Shown: positions 1 to 8,263 of the stretch, piece by piece
Layout of the letters: each line of letters opens with the position of its first letter
How positions within the stretch are numbered: the first letter of the stretch is position 1
Assembly: GCA_021793575.1 (NCBI GenBank)
Contig: JAJYSM010000028.1
Span: 1-40,710 of the forward strand
From: Pseudomonadota bacterium
GTDB lineage: Bacteria; Pseudomonadota; Gammaproteobacteria; Xanthomonadales; Rhodanobacteraceae
Direction of reading: 5' to 3'
DNA length: 40,710 nt
Program-made: the position numbers and the translations under genes
The notes under the pieces: generated by a model
Database searches by the model: none
Told to the model about the DNA's origin: nothing
What the model saw: the letters and a program-made list of their open reading frames with translations, nothing else

Positions 1-659
1 TCGTCCTCGTGCTCGGGCATCAGCTTGCGGCCGAACAGGTAGAAATACAGCACGCCGACCAGCGCCAGCGCCAGGCCCACCGGCGTCACGCTGAACAGGC
101 CGAACTTCGGAATCGTGTGCGCGCCCGGCGGCAGGTTAACGTTGGCGCTGGCGATCAGGTCGTTCAGCACGATCAGCGGCGAGTTCGCGATCAGCGTGGT
201 GTTGGTGGCGGTGAGGATGCAGAACGCCATCGGCAGCAGCAGCCGCGACAGCGGCACGCCGGTGCGCGCCGACAGCCGGCTGCTGACCGGGATCATCAGC
301 GCGGCCAGTGCCTGGCTCGGAATCACCGCGCTGAACAGGCTGGTGACCAGGTTGATCACCACGCCCAGGCGCGACTCCACGCCGCGCGCCATGCGCATCA
401 CGAAACTGGCGGTGAGGCTGAGCACGCCGGCGTGATCGAGCCCCGCACCCATGATCATGATCGCCATGATCGCGATCACCGCGTTGCCGGCGAAACCGTT
501 GAACACCTTGTCCGAGGGGATCAGCCCGGTCAGCCCGATCACCACCACCACCAGCAGCGCCACCATGTCGGCGCGGATCCACTCCAGCACCAGCATCAGC
601 ATGGTGAAGCCCACCAGCCCGAGTACCAGGATCATTTCGGGAGTGAGCGACAGTCCCAT
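1..659 (-). CDS. SLC13/DASS-type permease, N-terminal part (cut by window edge)
   Basis: This open frame runs off the left edge of the window; 219 residues of the N-terminal half are visible. It is an inner-membrane protein with about six hydrophobic segments, including runs near residues 8-27, 31-48 and 57-76. The pattern GVLSLTASFVMRMARG, then a hydrophobic re-entrant region, then RTGVPLSRLLLPMAFCILTA and a segment with NTTLIANSPLIVLNDL is typical of SLC13-like (divalent anion/sodium symporter) permeases, which import dicarboxylates, sulfate or similar anions. The start is the ATG at 659; the Shine-Dalgarno before it is weak and ATGs lie further in. The substrate cannot be read from this fragment, and any TrkA-C or C-terminal membrane part lies outside the window. 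Family call fairly sure; substrate unknown. Confidence 0.8.
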   Translation of the reverse strand, partial: MGLSLTPEMILVLGLVGFTMLMLVLEWIRADMVALLVVVVIGLTGLIPSDKVFNGFAGNAVIAIMAIMIMGAGLDHAGVLSLTASFVMRMARGVESRLGVVINLVTSLFSAVIPSQALAALMIPVSSRLSARTGVPLSRLLLPMAFCILTATNTTLIANSPLIVLNDLIASANVNLPPGAHTIPKFGLFSVTPVGLALALVGVLYFYLFGRKLMPEHED

Positions 660-872
660 CAGCCGGCGTTCCGCAGGGGTGGCCGGCAGCAGTGCTTACG
701 GTGGGGCAGTGGAAGCTTCACGCTGCGACGATTCGTCCCTGGTGGATCGCGAGAGTATAAGCGGGCTAGCGCACTGGCTGGTGAACCGCAGCGCTACTTC
801 GCGCGCCCGGCGCGCGGTTTGCGCAGCGCCGATGCCTCCTCTCTCCGCGGGCAGCATGCCGTCACGGCAAGC

Positions 873-1586
873 TCAGGTTTTCCGGTACAGCAGGTCCCAC
901 ACACCGTGGCCGAGCTTCAGGCCGCGCCGCTCGAAGTGGGTCTCGATGCGCCACGGCGGCTGCTCGGCGTAGTGGGCGGCACCGAGCGGATTGATCCAGT
1001 GGGGCGCCGCGTCCATCACCGCCAGCATGTGCTCGGCATAGGCCCGCCAGTCGGTGGCCAAGTGCAGCAGGCCGCCCGGCGCCATGCGCGAGGCGAGCAG
1101 GGCGACAAATTCAGGCTGGATCAGCCGGCGCTTGTGGTGGCGCTTCTTGTGCCACGGATCGGGAAACCAGATGCGCGCCTCGGCCAGGCTGCCCGGTGCG
1201 ATCTCGTGTTGCAGCACTTCCACCGCGTCGTGCCGGTACAGCCGCACGTTCTCCGCACCGCGCGCGGCCAGCGCGAGCATCAGCCGGCCGACGCCGGGGC
1301 CGTGCACCTCGACGCCGATGAAATCGCGCGCGGGGTCATGCTCGCTGGCCCACGCCAGCGCCTCGCCGTTGCCGAAGCCGATCTCCAGCACGCGCGGCGC
1401 GACGCGGCCGAAGCTCGCGTCGAAGTCGTGCGGCGCGCCGCGATAGTCGATACCGTAGCGCGACCAATGCGCGTCGAACGCGCGCTGCTGTGCCGGCGTC
1501 ATGCGGCCTTCGCGCAGCACGAAGCTGCGGATGCGGCGCAAGTAGGCGGGCGCGTGCGCGGCGTCGGGAGCGGCGGGTTCGGTCAT
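873..1586 (-). CDS. trmB: tRNA (guanine-N7-)-methyltransferase TrmB
   Basis: TrmB methylates N7 of guanosine 46 in the variable loop of tRNAs, using S-adenosylmethionine. The 237-residue product shows the SAM-binding motif [14 protein letters not shown] near residue 70, and the family signature [20 protein letters not shown] near residues 140-160, which carries catalytic and tRNA-binding residues. Its length matches the usual 220-240. I chose the ATG at 1586 because AGGA lies about six bases upstream; an upstream start at 1619 would add 11 residues unlike the family. The gene stands alone, with an 86-base gap to the next minus-strand gene (stop at 1673). Confidence 0.96.
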   Translation of the reverse strand: MTEPAAPDAAHAPAYLRRIRSFVLREGRMTPAQQRAFDAHWSRYGIDYRGAPHDFDASFGRVAPRVLEIGFGNGEALAWASEHDPARDFIGVEVHGPGVGRLMLALAARGAENVRLYRHDAVEVLQHEIAPGSLAEARIWFPDPWHKKRHHKRRLIQPEFVALLASRMAPGGLLHLATDWRAYAEHMLAVMDAAPHWINPLGAAHYAEQPPWRIETHFERRGLKLGHGVWDLLYRKT

Positions 1587-1672
1587 GTGAAATCCTGGGG
1601 GTGAAGCACGGCACCGCACGCAGCGCCACAGCGGTCGCGCAGTGTATCCGTCCGCGCCAGTGCTTCAGCAGC

Positions 1673-3904
1673 TCAGTGCTGCTGCTCGTCTTTTTTCGGC
1701 GGCCGCGGGTGTGGCGCCGCCCGCGGCGGCGGGGCCATGGCGCGCGGCGGCGGCGCAAATGCCGGCATGGCGCGGGGCGGCGGTTCATAGCGCGGCGGCT
1801 GATATTCCGGGCGCGCCGGCTGCGGCATCGGGCGCGGCGGCTCGCGCATTTCCGCCCGCGGCGCCTGGCTGGCCGGTTCGTAGCGCTGCGCTTGGTAGCG
1901 CTGCGCCGGCATGCGGCTGTGCAGCGGTTCGGCCGGCAGGCTGTCGCGCATGGTACGCGTGGCCTCGAAGCGCTGATTGCGTTGCGCGCCGTTCGGCGGC
2001 AGCGGCTGGATCGGCGTGGCGCGCTCGATCTGCGGCAGCTGCGGCAGCCGCTGCGCTGCGCGATAGGCGTCCTGCCCATGCGCTGTCGACGGCAGCGGTT
2101 GGCCCGGCTCCGTGCCGCCGTAACGGCCACCCACAGGCGCGTCCTGCGGGTGGGCGAAGCGCGCCGAGCGCAGCTCGACCGGGCGCGCTTGCATCGCGCT
2201 GCCGTGCGGCGACTCGACCGCCGCACGAACGGCAGGGTTCACCGCCGCTGGCTGCGGTGGCAGCGGAGTGGCATGGGTCTCCGCCGGCAGCGGACGCCCC
2301 TGCGCCGGGCGCGCCCCGAACTCGTTGCCGGCGCGGGCATCCAGCAGCCGCACGTTGGCCGCCGGCATCAGCGGGCGCGCGGCGCCGCCGAGGTTGCCGG
2401 CGGGGCCGAAGCGCCGTTCCGCCAGGGCCGCCGGCGGCGCGTGGCGTGCGACCACCTCGCGCCGGAAGTCCGGCGACGGCAGCGCCGCCGCATGGGCGCT
2501 GCGCGGCGGTGCGATGGCGCCGGCGGTGGGGCGCAGGTTGGCGCCGCGCGGCAGCACCGTGGCTTGCGCCAACTGGCGCTGATTCACCTGCAGCAGGTCG
2601 TGCTGCACGCCGCGGCCGCTGGCGAACGCCTGCGCCGGAATCGCGCTGAAGCCGTGCGGCGCATCGCGGTTGACGTAGCGCTCGGCGCGCACCGGCTGGT
2701 TGTCCCGATAGCGGCCGTAGTGGTTGTTGATGTTGTTGATGATGGTGGTGTTGTTGGTAATGCGGGTCACCCGGATATTGGTGACGTTGACGCGGGTGTA
2801 ATACTCGCGGTTGCAGTGATACCAGGGGTTGTAGATTTCGCCCGGGCCGAGCGGAAACCAGCCGACCGGGCCGCTGCTGAAGCCCACCGACCAGCCGCCG
2901 CCGCCGACAAACGCCACCAGCGCCGGCGCGTAGATCGGACGCATCGCGATCGGCCCGGGAATCCAGCCCCAGCCGCCGTCGATATAGGCCCACCGGCCGT
3001 AGTGGTAGGGCGCGAATCCCCATGGCGAATCGTCCACCCAGGTCCAGCCCCACGGTGCGATATAGGCCCAGTGGCCATCGCGATACGGCGCCCATCCGGC
3101 GTCGACGTGGGTGGGAAACCAGACCTCGCCGTAGGCGCTGGTGCTGTGCCAGTCGCCGTACTGATCCAGGTCCTGGTAGCCGACCACATCGTCGGACACG
3201 TAGCGGCGGCTGACCGAGCGCGCGTACGCGTAGCGGCGGTCGCGTTCGGCGGACCAGGCGTCGAACGCATCGCCGCCGCCGATGTCGCTGATCGCCACCG
3301 CGCTCAGGCTCGAATCATCGAAGCGGTAGCGGCGACCGCCGAGAACGTCGCGCTGCGCGCCGTGTTCGCCATACACGGTGGCGCTGCCGTCGAAGTCGCT
3401 GACCAGCGTGCTCTGGCCGTTGTCCTGGACGTCGACACGGAAGCTGCCGGGGCGATCGACCACCAGCGCCACGGTCGGCGTGTCGATCTCGTAGCTCTGG
3501 CCTGGTTCGAGACGACGCACGGTGAGGCTGAGCGTGCCCTGGGTCAGCTCGACTTGGGCGATGCGGTCGCTCAGGTCGAGCACGCCCACGTCGGTGCGCG
3601 AGGCGATGCGCAAGGTGCCGCCGCCGAGCTCCAGCTCGGCGCGCGAGTCCCTGCCGCTGGACAGCCGATCGCCGCTGGTCAGCGGGCGGTTGATGCTGGC
3701 ATCGCTCCAGTCCTTCGCACCGGCCGGCAGCAGGCCGAGGTCGCCAGCCAGGTACGACAGCCGTGCCACCCGGCTCGGCGGATCGGCCTCGTTGCCATTG
3801 CTGCTGGATTGGGCGTGCAGCGGGGCCGCCAGTGCGCCCAGCAGCATCAGCGCCAGCGCCGTGCGGCGGCGCAGGGAAGCAAGCATCTTGACGAGCGCGT
3901 GCAT
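1673..3904 (-). CDS. Exported FecR/DUF6600-like protein with aromatic WG repeats
   Basis: A 743-residue protein with a clear Sec signal peptide (MHALVKMLASLRRR, a hydrophobic stretch, cleavage probably after LHA at residue 31). Residues about 40-230 resemble a FecR-like beta domain (RLSYLAGDLGLLPAG, GDRLSSGRDSRAELELGGG). From about residue 265 come two or more aromatic repeats (WAPYRDGHWAYIAPWGWTWV, then WGFAPYHYGRWAYIDGGWGW), the hallmark of DUF6600. A short Asn/Ile-rich run (ITNNTTIINNINNHYG) follows, then about 350 residues of Pro/Ala/Arg/Gln-rich low complexity. The ATG at 3904 has GGAG seven bases upstream; the upstream in-frame start lacks this and would precede the signal peptide. The function of DUF6600 proteins is not established; a periplasmic or envelope role is inferred from the signal peptide. 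Confidence 0.85.
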   Translation of the reverse strand: MHALVKMLASLRRRTALALMLLGALAAPLHAQSSSNGNEADPPSRVARLSYLAGDLGLLPAGAKDWSDASINRPLTSGDRLSSGRDSRAELELGGGTLRIASRTDVGVLDLSDRIAQVELTQGTLSLTVRRLEPGQSYEIDTPTVALVVDRPGSFRVDVQDNGQSTLVSDFDGSATVYGEHGAQRDVLGGRRYRFDDSSLSAVAISDIGGGDAFDAWSAERDRRYAYARSVSRRYVSDDVVGYQDLDQYGDWHSTSAYGEVWFPTHVDAGWAPYRDGHWAYIAPWGWTWVDDSPWGFAPYHYGRWAYIDGGWGWIPGPIAMRPIYAPALVAFVGGGGWSVGFSSGPVGWFPLGPGEIYNPWYHCNREYYTRVNVTNIRVTRITNNTTIINNINNHYGRYRDNQPVRAERYVNRDAPHGFSAIPAQAFASGRGVQHDLLQVNQRQLAQATVLPRGANLRPTAGAIAPPRSAHAAALPSPDFRREVVARHAPPAALAERRFGPAGNLGGAARPLMPAANVRLLDARAGNEFGARPAQGRPLPAETHATPLPPQPAAVNPAVRAAVESPHGSAMQARPVELRSARFAHPQDAPVGGRYGGTEPGQPLPSTAHGQDAYRAAQRLPQLPQIERATPIQPLPPNGAQRNQRFEATRTMRDSLPAEPLHSRMPAQRYQAQRYEPASQAPRAEMREPPRPMPQPARPEYQPPRYEPPPRAMPAFAPPPRAMAPPPRAAPHPRPPKKDEQQH

Positions 3905-4148
3905 GGAATTCTCCGCCTGGGGGCATTCGGTGCTGACCGCGATCGGCATGCCCTGAGGGCGATCGCGCTATGGTGGATTATGGGCATGCGCCGGGTTAGT
4001 CCGCGCTTAGTTTTGCGCTGCTTGCCGGGTTCGGTTCAGCTGGCCGCCATCTGCGATTCAACCGGCGTTGGGCTGGCTGGCCCGAGGCGATGTTGGCGCT
4101 GCGGCAGTTCCCACTGCGCGCCTCACGGGTTACCATCCGCCGGGCAGC

Positions 4149-4222
4149 GCGGGTGTAGCTCAATGGTAGAGCTGTAGCTTCCCAAGCTACTGACGAGGGT
4201 TCGATTCCCTTCACCCGCTCCA
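4149..4222 (+). tRNA. tRNA-Gly (anticodon CCC)
   Basis: A 74-base cloverleaf can be drawn by hand. The acceptor arms are GCGGGTG and CACCCGC, followed by discriminator T and an encoded CCA. The D arm is GCTC/GAGC. The anticodon stem is GTAGC/GCTAC with loop TTCCCAA, giving anticodon CCC (reads GGG glycine codons). The T arm is GAGGG/CCCTT with loop TTCGATT and one G-T pair. It stands upstream of the protease-rimK pair on the same strand. No integrase or duplicated 3' end is seen in the window. Confidence 0.97.
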
Positions 4223-4254
4223 ACTCCTCCGACTTGCCGAGCTCTTCCCGTCCG

Positions 4255-4734
4255 ATGGCAGATCTGATGATTCCGGATCTGGTCATGCCGGATCCGCTGC
4301 TGCTGGGTTGGCGCGAGCGCGTGGCGCTGCCCCAGCTCGGCATCGGCATGCTCAAGGCCAAGCTTGACACCGGCGCACGCAGCAGTTCGCTGCATGTCGA
4401 CACGCTGGAGACTTTTCCCCGCGGCGGCGTGACCTGGCTGCGCTTTCGCCTGCATCTTGCCCGGCGCCAGCCGCAGGCCGTGTGCTGCGAGGCGCCGGCG
4501 CTGGATCGGCGTGCGGTGACCGACACCGGCGGCCGCCGCACCGAGCGCTGGTTCATCCGCAGCGAGGTGCGCGTGGCCGGCCAGAGCTTCAGCGTCGACA
4601 TCAATCTGACCGATCGTCGGCATATGCTGTTTCCGCTGCTGCTCGGGCGCAGCGCGCTGGCCGGGCGTTTCGCGGTGGATCCGGCGCTTTCCTATACCCA
4701 GCCCAGGCCACTGCCGGCGGTCGGGCACCCTTGA
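4255..4734 (+). CDS. RimK-associated retropepsin-like protease
   Basis: The 159-residue protein belongs to the small family often annotated 'ATP-dependent zinc protease' or RimK/LysX-associated. The motif [14 protein letters not shown] near residues 33-46 has the Asp-Thr-Gly-Ala of retroviral-type aspartic proteases. [18 protein letters not shown] near the C-terminus matches the conserved LLGR segment that follows in this fold. It ends 13 bases before rimK, so the two are very probably co-transcribed. In pseudomonads a protease of this kind (RimB) is encoded with rimK and acts in ribosomal protein S6 modification; the same role here is inference. Start: ATG at 4255; a second ATG at 4267 and a TTG at 4234 are alternatives, and no Shine-Dalgarno decides. 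Confidence 0.85.
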   Translation: MADLMIPDLVMPDPLLLGWRERVALPQLGIGMLKAKLDTGARSSSLHVDTLETFPRGGVTWLRFRLHLARRQPQAVCCEAPALDRRAVTDTGGRRTERWFIRSEVRVAGQSFSVDINLTDRRHMLFPLLLGRSALAGRFAVDPALSYTQPRPLPAVGHP

Positions 4735-4747
4735 TGACGGTGCTGCC

Positions 4748-5671
4748 ATGAAAATTGCGATCCTCTCGCGCAACACCCGCCTGTATTCCACCAAGCGGCT
4801 GGTCGAGGCGGCCCGCGAGCGCGGCCACGTGGTGCGTGTGCTCGACCCCTTGCGCTGCTACGTGCGCATCGCGCCGGGCGCGGTGGCGATCCGCTACAAG
4901 GGCAAGGCGGTGCGCGACATCGACGCGGTGATTCCGCGCATCGGCACCACCAGCACGTTCTACGGCACGGCGGTGCTGCGCCAGCTGGAAATGATGGGTG
5001 TGTACACGCCGAACCCGTCTGATGCGGTGCTGCGCGCGCGCGACAAGCTGCGCTGCCTGCAGATCCTCGCGGCGCAGGGCATCGACATGCCGGTGACGGT
5101 GTTCGGCGACAACCCGGACGACAGCGCCGACGTGCTCGCTCTGCTTGGCGATCCGCCGCATGTAATCAAGCTCAACGAGGGCAGCCAGGGCACCGGCGTG
5201 GTGCTGGCCGAAAAGCGCAGCGCCTCGCAGAGCGTGATCGAGGCGTTCCGCGGCCTGTACGCGAATTTCCTGGTGCAGGAGTTCATCGCCGAGGCCAAGG
5301 GCAGCGACCTGCGCTGTTTCGTGGTCGGCAAGAAAGTGGTGGCAGCGATGCAGCGCGACGCCAGCCCCGGGGAGTTCCGCGCCAACCTGCATCGCGGCGG
5401 CAGTGCGATGGCGGCTACGTTGAGCGCCGAGGAAAAGCGCATCGCGGTCCGCGCCGCCGGCGCGCTCGGGCTGGGCATCGCCGGGGTCGACCTGCTGCGC
5501 TCCAATCGCGGCCCGCTGCTGCTGGAAGTGAACGCCTCGCCGGGACTGGAAGGCATCGAGGCCGCCACCGGCATCGACATCGCCGGCGCCATCATCGATC
5601 TGCTGCAGGCACAGGCGGAGAAATCCGCCGCCAACGGCAAAGGGCGCGACGGTGCGCTACGAAAACCATAG
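4748..5671 (+). CDS. rimK: RimK-type ATP-grasp ligase (ribosomal protein S6 glutamate ligase)
   Basis: RimK adds glutamate residues to the C-terminus of ribosomal protein S6 (and can make poly-alpha-glutamate) using ATP. The 307-residue product has the usual start [21 protein letters not shown], the pre-ATP-grasp region ([20 protein letters not shown]) and the ATP-grasp elements: [17 protein letters not shown] near residue 140, [20 protein letters not shown] near 175-195 and the metal-binding [15 protein letters not shown] near 258-272. Length and order match E. coli RimK (300). It follows the retropepsin-like protease by 13 bases on the same strand. Whether S6 here carries a suitable C-terminus cannot be seen in this window. 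Confidence 0.95.
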   Translation: MKIAILSRNTRLYSTKRLVEAARERGHVVRVLDPLRCYVRIAPGAVAIRYKGKAVRDIDAVIPRIGTTSTFYGTAVLRQLEMMGVYTPNPSDAVLRARDKLRCLQILAAQGIDMPVTVFGDNPDDSADVLALLGDPPHVIKLNEGSQGTGVVLAEKRSASQSVIEAFRGLYANFLVQEFIAEAKGSDLRCFVVGKKVVAAMQRDASPGEFRANLHRGGSAMAATLSAEEKRIAVRAAGALGLGIAGVDLLRSNRGPLLLEVNASPGLEGIEAATGIDIAGAIIDLLQAQAEKSAANGKGRDGALRKP

Positions 5672-5849
5672 TACGAAACGCTTCGTTGGCTGCTGCTCAT
5701 CAACGCCCGCGTCAGCTGCCAGATCACCACCGGAACCCACATCTGCCGCTGGCCCGACGCGCAGGAGTCACTGCATGCCGTGGCAGCGCGGTAGGGAGTG
5801 CGGGCGTGAGCCCGCGTCGTCGCCGGGCCAGCTCGCGGTCGGCTTGATT

Positions 5850-5905
5850 GTTAACCGCGCAGTGAGTCGGTGTTAACTGCAACGTAACCGCACACGCCCT
5901 ATAAC
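5850..5905 (+). promoter_or_regulatory. Putative response-regulator box with -10 hexamer
   Basis: The tetramer TAAC occurs at 5852, 5874 and 5885, that is at spacings of 22 and 11 bases, twice as part of GTTAAC. Direct repeats with an 11-base period are how OmpR/PhoB-family regulators usually bind. TATAAC at 5900-5905 is a fair -10, with no good -35, as expected of an activator-dependent promoter. Autoregulation by the downstream response regulator is inference. Confidence 0.45.
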
Positions 5906-5983
5906 GAACACGCTGTCTGTTTGCGTGACACCGCGACCGCAGGGTTCGGTGACGGCAGATGATGGTATCGGGGCGGTAGCTTG

Positions 5984-6026
5984 GGCCCAGGTGTGGCGAC
6001 GGCGAGTCGCGCATCTGGGCCTTTTT
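5984..6026 (+). terminator. Intrinsic terminator inside the two-component operon leader
   Basis: GGCCCAG (5984-5990) pairs with CTGGGCC (6015-6021). An inner stem GCGAC/GTCGC (5996-6000 with 6006-6010) closes on a GGCGA loop, with wobble pairs and a bulge between. TTTTT follows at 6022-6026. It lies 313 bases after the rimK stop and 117 bases before the response-regulator ATG, so it may end rimK transcripts, end a small RNA, or attenuate the downstream operon. Confidence 0.7.
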
Positions 6027-6083
6027 ATTGTGCGCATGCCGCCGCGTACCCTTTTGCAGTGCAAACAGCGAGCCTGATCCCAT

Positions 6084-6100
6084 CAAGCTTGTTAAGCTTG
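6084..6100. repeat. Perfect inverted repeat in the response-regulator leader
   Basis: CAAGCTT and AAGCTTG are perfect 7-bp arms around GTT, 42 bases before the response-regulator ATG. A second palindrome, TTTGCAGTGCAAA, sits at 6053-6065. These may be operators or small leader hairpins; no regulator can be named. Confidence 0.4.
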
Positions 6101-6142
6101 CCACTGCAGCCGCTCCGTTTGCCGGCTGCACAGGAGTGTCAC

Positions 6143-6829
6143 ATGCGCGTTCTGGTGATCGAAGACAACAGCGATATCGCGACCAACATCGGCGACTATC
6201 TGGAAGACCGCGGCCACGTGGTGGACTTCGCCGGCGACGGCGTCACCGGTCTGCACCTGGCGGTGGTGCACGATTTCGACGTGATCGTGCTGGATCTCAC
6301 GCTGCCCGGCATGGACGGCCTGGAGGTGGCGCGCAAGCTGCGCCACGAGGCGCACAAGCAGACGCCGATCCTGATGCTCACTGCGCGCGATGCGCTGGAG
6401 CAGAAGCTGACCGGCTTCGAATCCGGCGCCGACGACTACATGACCAAACCGTTCGCGCTGCAGGAGCTGTCCGCGCGGCTGGAGGTGTTGGCGCGCCGCG
6501 GCAAGGGTCCGCAAAGCCGCGTGCTGAAGGTGGCCGACCTCACCTTCAATCTGGACACGCTGACGATCAATCGCGAAGGCAAGTCGATTCAGCTGAATCC
6601 GATCGGCCTCAAGCTGCTGCAGGCATTGATGGAGGCGAGCCCGTCGGTGGTGACGCGCCAGGATCTGGAGCAGCGCGTGTGGGGCGAGGAGCTGCCCGAC
6701 AGCGATTCGCTGCGCGTGCACATCCACGGCCTGCGCGCGGCCATCGACAAGCCGTTCGAGAAGCCGCTGATCCACACGCGACACGGCATTGGCTATCGCA
6801 TGGTCGAGCCGGATGCAGTCCAGGCGTAA
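6143..6829 (+). CDS. OmpR/PhoB-family response regulator
   Basis: A 228-residue DNA-binding response regulator. The receiver domain (residues 1-115) has the acidic pocket E7-D8, phospho-acceptor D51 in VIVLDLTLPGMDG, switch T80 and K102 in DDYMTKPF. The C-terminal half is a winged helix (LTINREGKSIQLNPIGLKLL through RVHIHGLRAAIDKPF and TRHGIGYRMVEP). AGGAG lies about seven bases before ATG 6143. It overlaps the sensor kinase gene by 17 bases, so the two are translationally coupled. The N-terminal sequence reminds me of the ColR/VgrR group of Xanthomonas, but this is recall, not a search, so I give no symbol. Direct repeats at 5850-5889 may be its own binding sites. Confidence 0.93.
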   Translation: MRVLVIEDNSDIATNIGDYLEDRGHVVDFAGDGVTGLHLAVVHDFDVIVLDLTLPGMDGLEVARKLRHEAHKQTPILMLTARDALEQKLTGFESGADDYMTKPFALQELSARLEVLARRGKGPQSRVLKVADLTFNLDTLTINREGKSIQLNPIGLKLLQALMEASPSVVTRQDLEQRVWGEELPDSDSLRVHIHGLRAAIDKPFEKPLIHTRHGIGYRMVEPDAVQA

Positions 6830-8096
6830 GCTGCGGTTCCGCCTGATCGTCTCGTTCGCGCTGTTCGGTTTCGGCCTCAGCGCGCTGTTTGCCGTGGCCG
6901 CGTTGTACGTGCGCGCCAAGGTGGAGAACCAGCTGATCACGGCCAGCCTGCAAAGCGATGTCAATCAGGCGGTCGAGAACAAGCACGAGCATCCCGATCA
7001 GCCGCTCAGATCCGAGCTGATCGATGCATGGCTGTGGAGCGACCGCACCATCTACAAGGCACCGCTGGCCTGGCAAAACCTGGCGACGGGTGTCTACGAC
7101 ATTCACGATGTGGACAAGCGCGGCCAGCCCCGGCATTACAAACTGGCGGTGAGCCGCAAGTACGGACTGATCGCATTTCTCAGCTACGACATCAGCCGCG
7201 AGGATCTGGGCAAGCGCCAGCTGGTGACCTCGCTGATTGGCGCGGTGGTGCTGTTCAGCCTGCTCTCGCTGGCGATCGGGCTGTGGCTGTCGCGCAAGGT
7301 GCTCAAGCCGGTGACCGAGCTGGCGCGGCGGCTGCGCGACTTCCGCAAGGCCGGTAAGGCCGAGCCGCTGGCGCTGCATTTCGCCGACGACGAAGTGGGC
7401 GAGCTGGCTCACGCGCTGGACGAATATTCCGCGCGGCTCACCGCGATGGTCGAGCGCGACCGCGAGTTCAACTCCGATGTCAGCCACGAGCTGCGCACGC
7501 CACTGGCGGTGATCGCCAGCACCACCGAACTGCTGCAGGGCTCACCCGACCTCACCGAGAAACTGAGCGAGCGGCTGAAGCGGATCGAGCGCGCCTCGCG
7601 CCAGGCGACCGAACTGATCGAGGCGCTGCTGCTGCTGTCGCGCGCCGAGCGGCGCGGCCCGACCCGTGGTGAAACCACCGAGGTGGGCAAGATCGCCAAT
7701 GACGTGATCGAAAGCCAGCGTCCGCAGATGCGCGGCAAGCCGCTGACCATCGAGCTTGCTGCCAGCGAAACGGTGAGCGTCAATGCGCCGGCCTCGGTGG
7801 TGTCGGTGGCATTGACCAACCTGATCGGCAACGCGATCAAGTACACGCTCGAAGGCAGCGTGCGGGTCGAAGTGGGGCAGGGGCGCGTGGAAGTCATCGA
7901 CACCGGCCCCGGGATCAAACCGGAGGATGCCGAGCGCCTGTTCCAGCGCGGCGTGCGCGGCGAAGGCGCCGGCGGCAGCGGCGCCGGGCTGGGCCTCGCC
8001 ATCGTGCGGCGGTTGTGCGAGCTGTACGGCTGGAATGTCTCGATGCGGCCGCGCAGCGATGCCAACGGGGCGATTGCCAGCATCCGGTTCAGCTGA
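6813..8096 (+). CDS. Membrane sensor histidine kinase
   Basis: A 427-residue kinase, partner of the preceding response regulator. Transmembrane helices lie at about residues 11-33 and 137-160, bounding a periplasmic sensor domain of roughly 100 residues with no domain I recognise. A HAMP segment follows (RKVLKPVTELARRL). The dimerisation domain has the phospho-acceptor H225 in DVSHELRTPLAVIAS. The ATPase domain shows the N box (LTNLIGNAIKY), G1 (VIDTGPGIKPEDAERLF) and G2 (GSGAGLGLAIVRRLC). The ATG at 6813 lies inside the response-regulator gene; the stimulus is unknown. If the pair is ColRS/VgrRS-like, metal or envelope stress would be the guess. Confidence 0.92.
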   Translation: MQSRRKLRFRLIVSFALFGFGLSALFAVAALYVRAKVENQLITASLQSDVNQAVENKHEHPDQPLRSELIDAWLWSDRTIYKAPLAWQNLATGVYDIHDVDKRGQPRHYKLAVSRKYGLIAFLSYDISREDLGKRQLVTSLIGAVVLFSLLSLAIGLWLSRKVLKPVTELARRLRDFRKAGKAEPLALHFADDEVGELAHALDEYSARLTAMVERDREFNSDVSHELRTPLAVIASTTELLQGSPDLTEKLSERLKRIERASRQATELIEALLLLSRAERRGPTRGETTEVGKIANDVIESQRPQMRGKPLTIELAASETVSVNAPASVVSVALTNLIGNAIKYTLEGSVRVEVGQGRVEVIDTGPGIKPEDAERLFQRGVRGEGAGGSGAGLGLAIVRRLCELYGWNVSMRPRSDANGAIASIRFS

Positions 8097-8263
8097 TTCG
8101 CGGGGTTTGTCGAGGCGGCTGCGAGAATGGCGGCAACCGCTCCCACTACAAGCTGCCTACAAGAGCCTCGCCGAGGCGGATCCGGCGCGCCGGACATCGC
8201 GCAGCCGCTTGCCATCGGTTGGCGTTCAATGGCGATAATCAGGGCATTGTTGAAGGAGCCATC

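Larger units (their letters stand above)
5672..6142 (+). other. Intergenic regulatory region between rimK and the two-component operon
   Basis: These 471 bases hold no convincing gene. They contain, in order: phased TAAC repeats next to a TATAAC hexamer (5850-5905), a strong hairpin followed by five T (5984-6026), a 13-bp palindrome TTTGCAGTGCAAA (6053-6065), and the inverted repeat CAAGCTTGTTAAGCTTG (6084-6100). The response-regulator ATG follows at 6143 with AGGAG about seven bases before it. The short open frames here lack recognisable protein character. Confidence 0.6.

Noticed and set aside
1490-4177. Very long plus-strand open frame (895 codons) antisense to trmB and the DUF6600 gene
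   Set aside because: It is Arg/Ala-rich, has no domain, and mirrors GC-rich coding on the other strand where real families are found.
4149-4222. tRNA-Gly as an attachment site of an integrated element
   Set aside because: No integrase, no repeated tRNA 3' end and no change in gene type downstream.
8125-8153. REP unit before the amidase gene
   Set aside because: Only a half unit (CGCTCCCACTAC) is visible without the inverted partner, so I do not list it as a repeat of its own.
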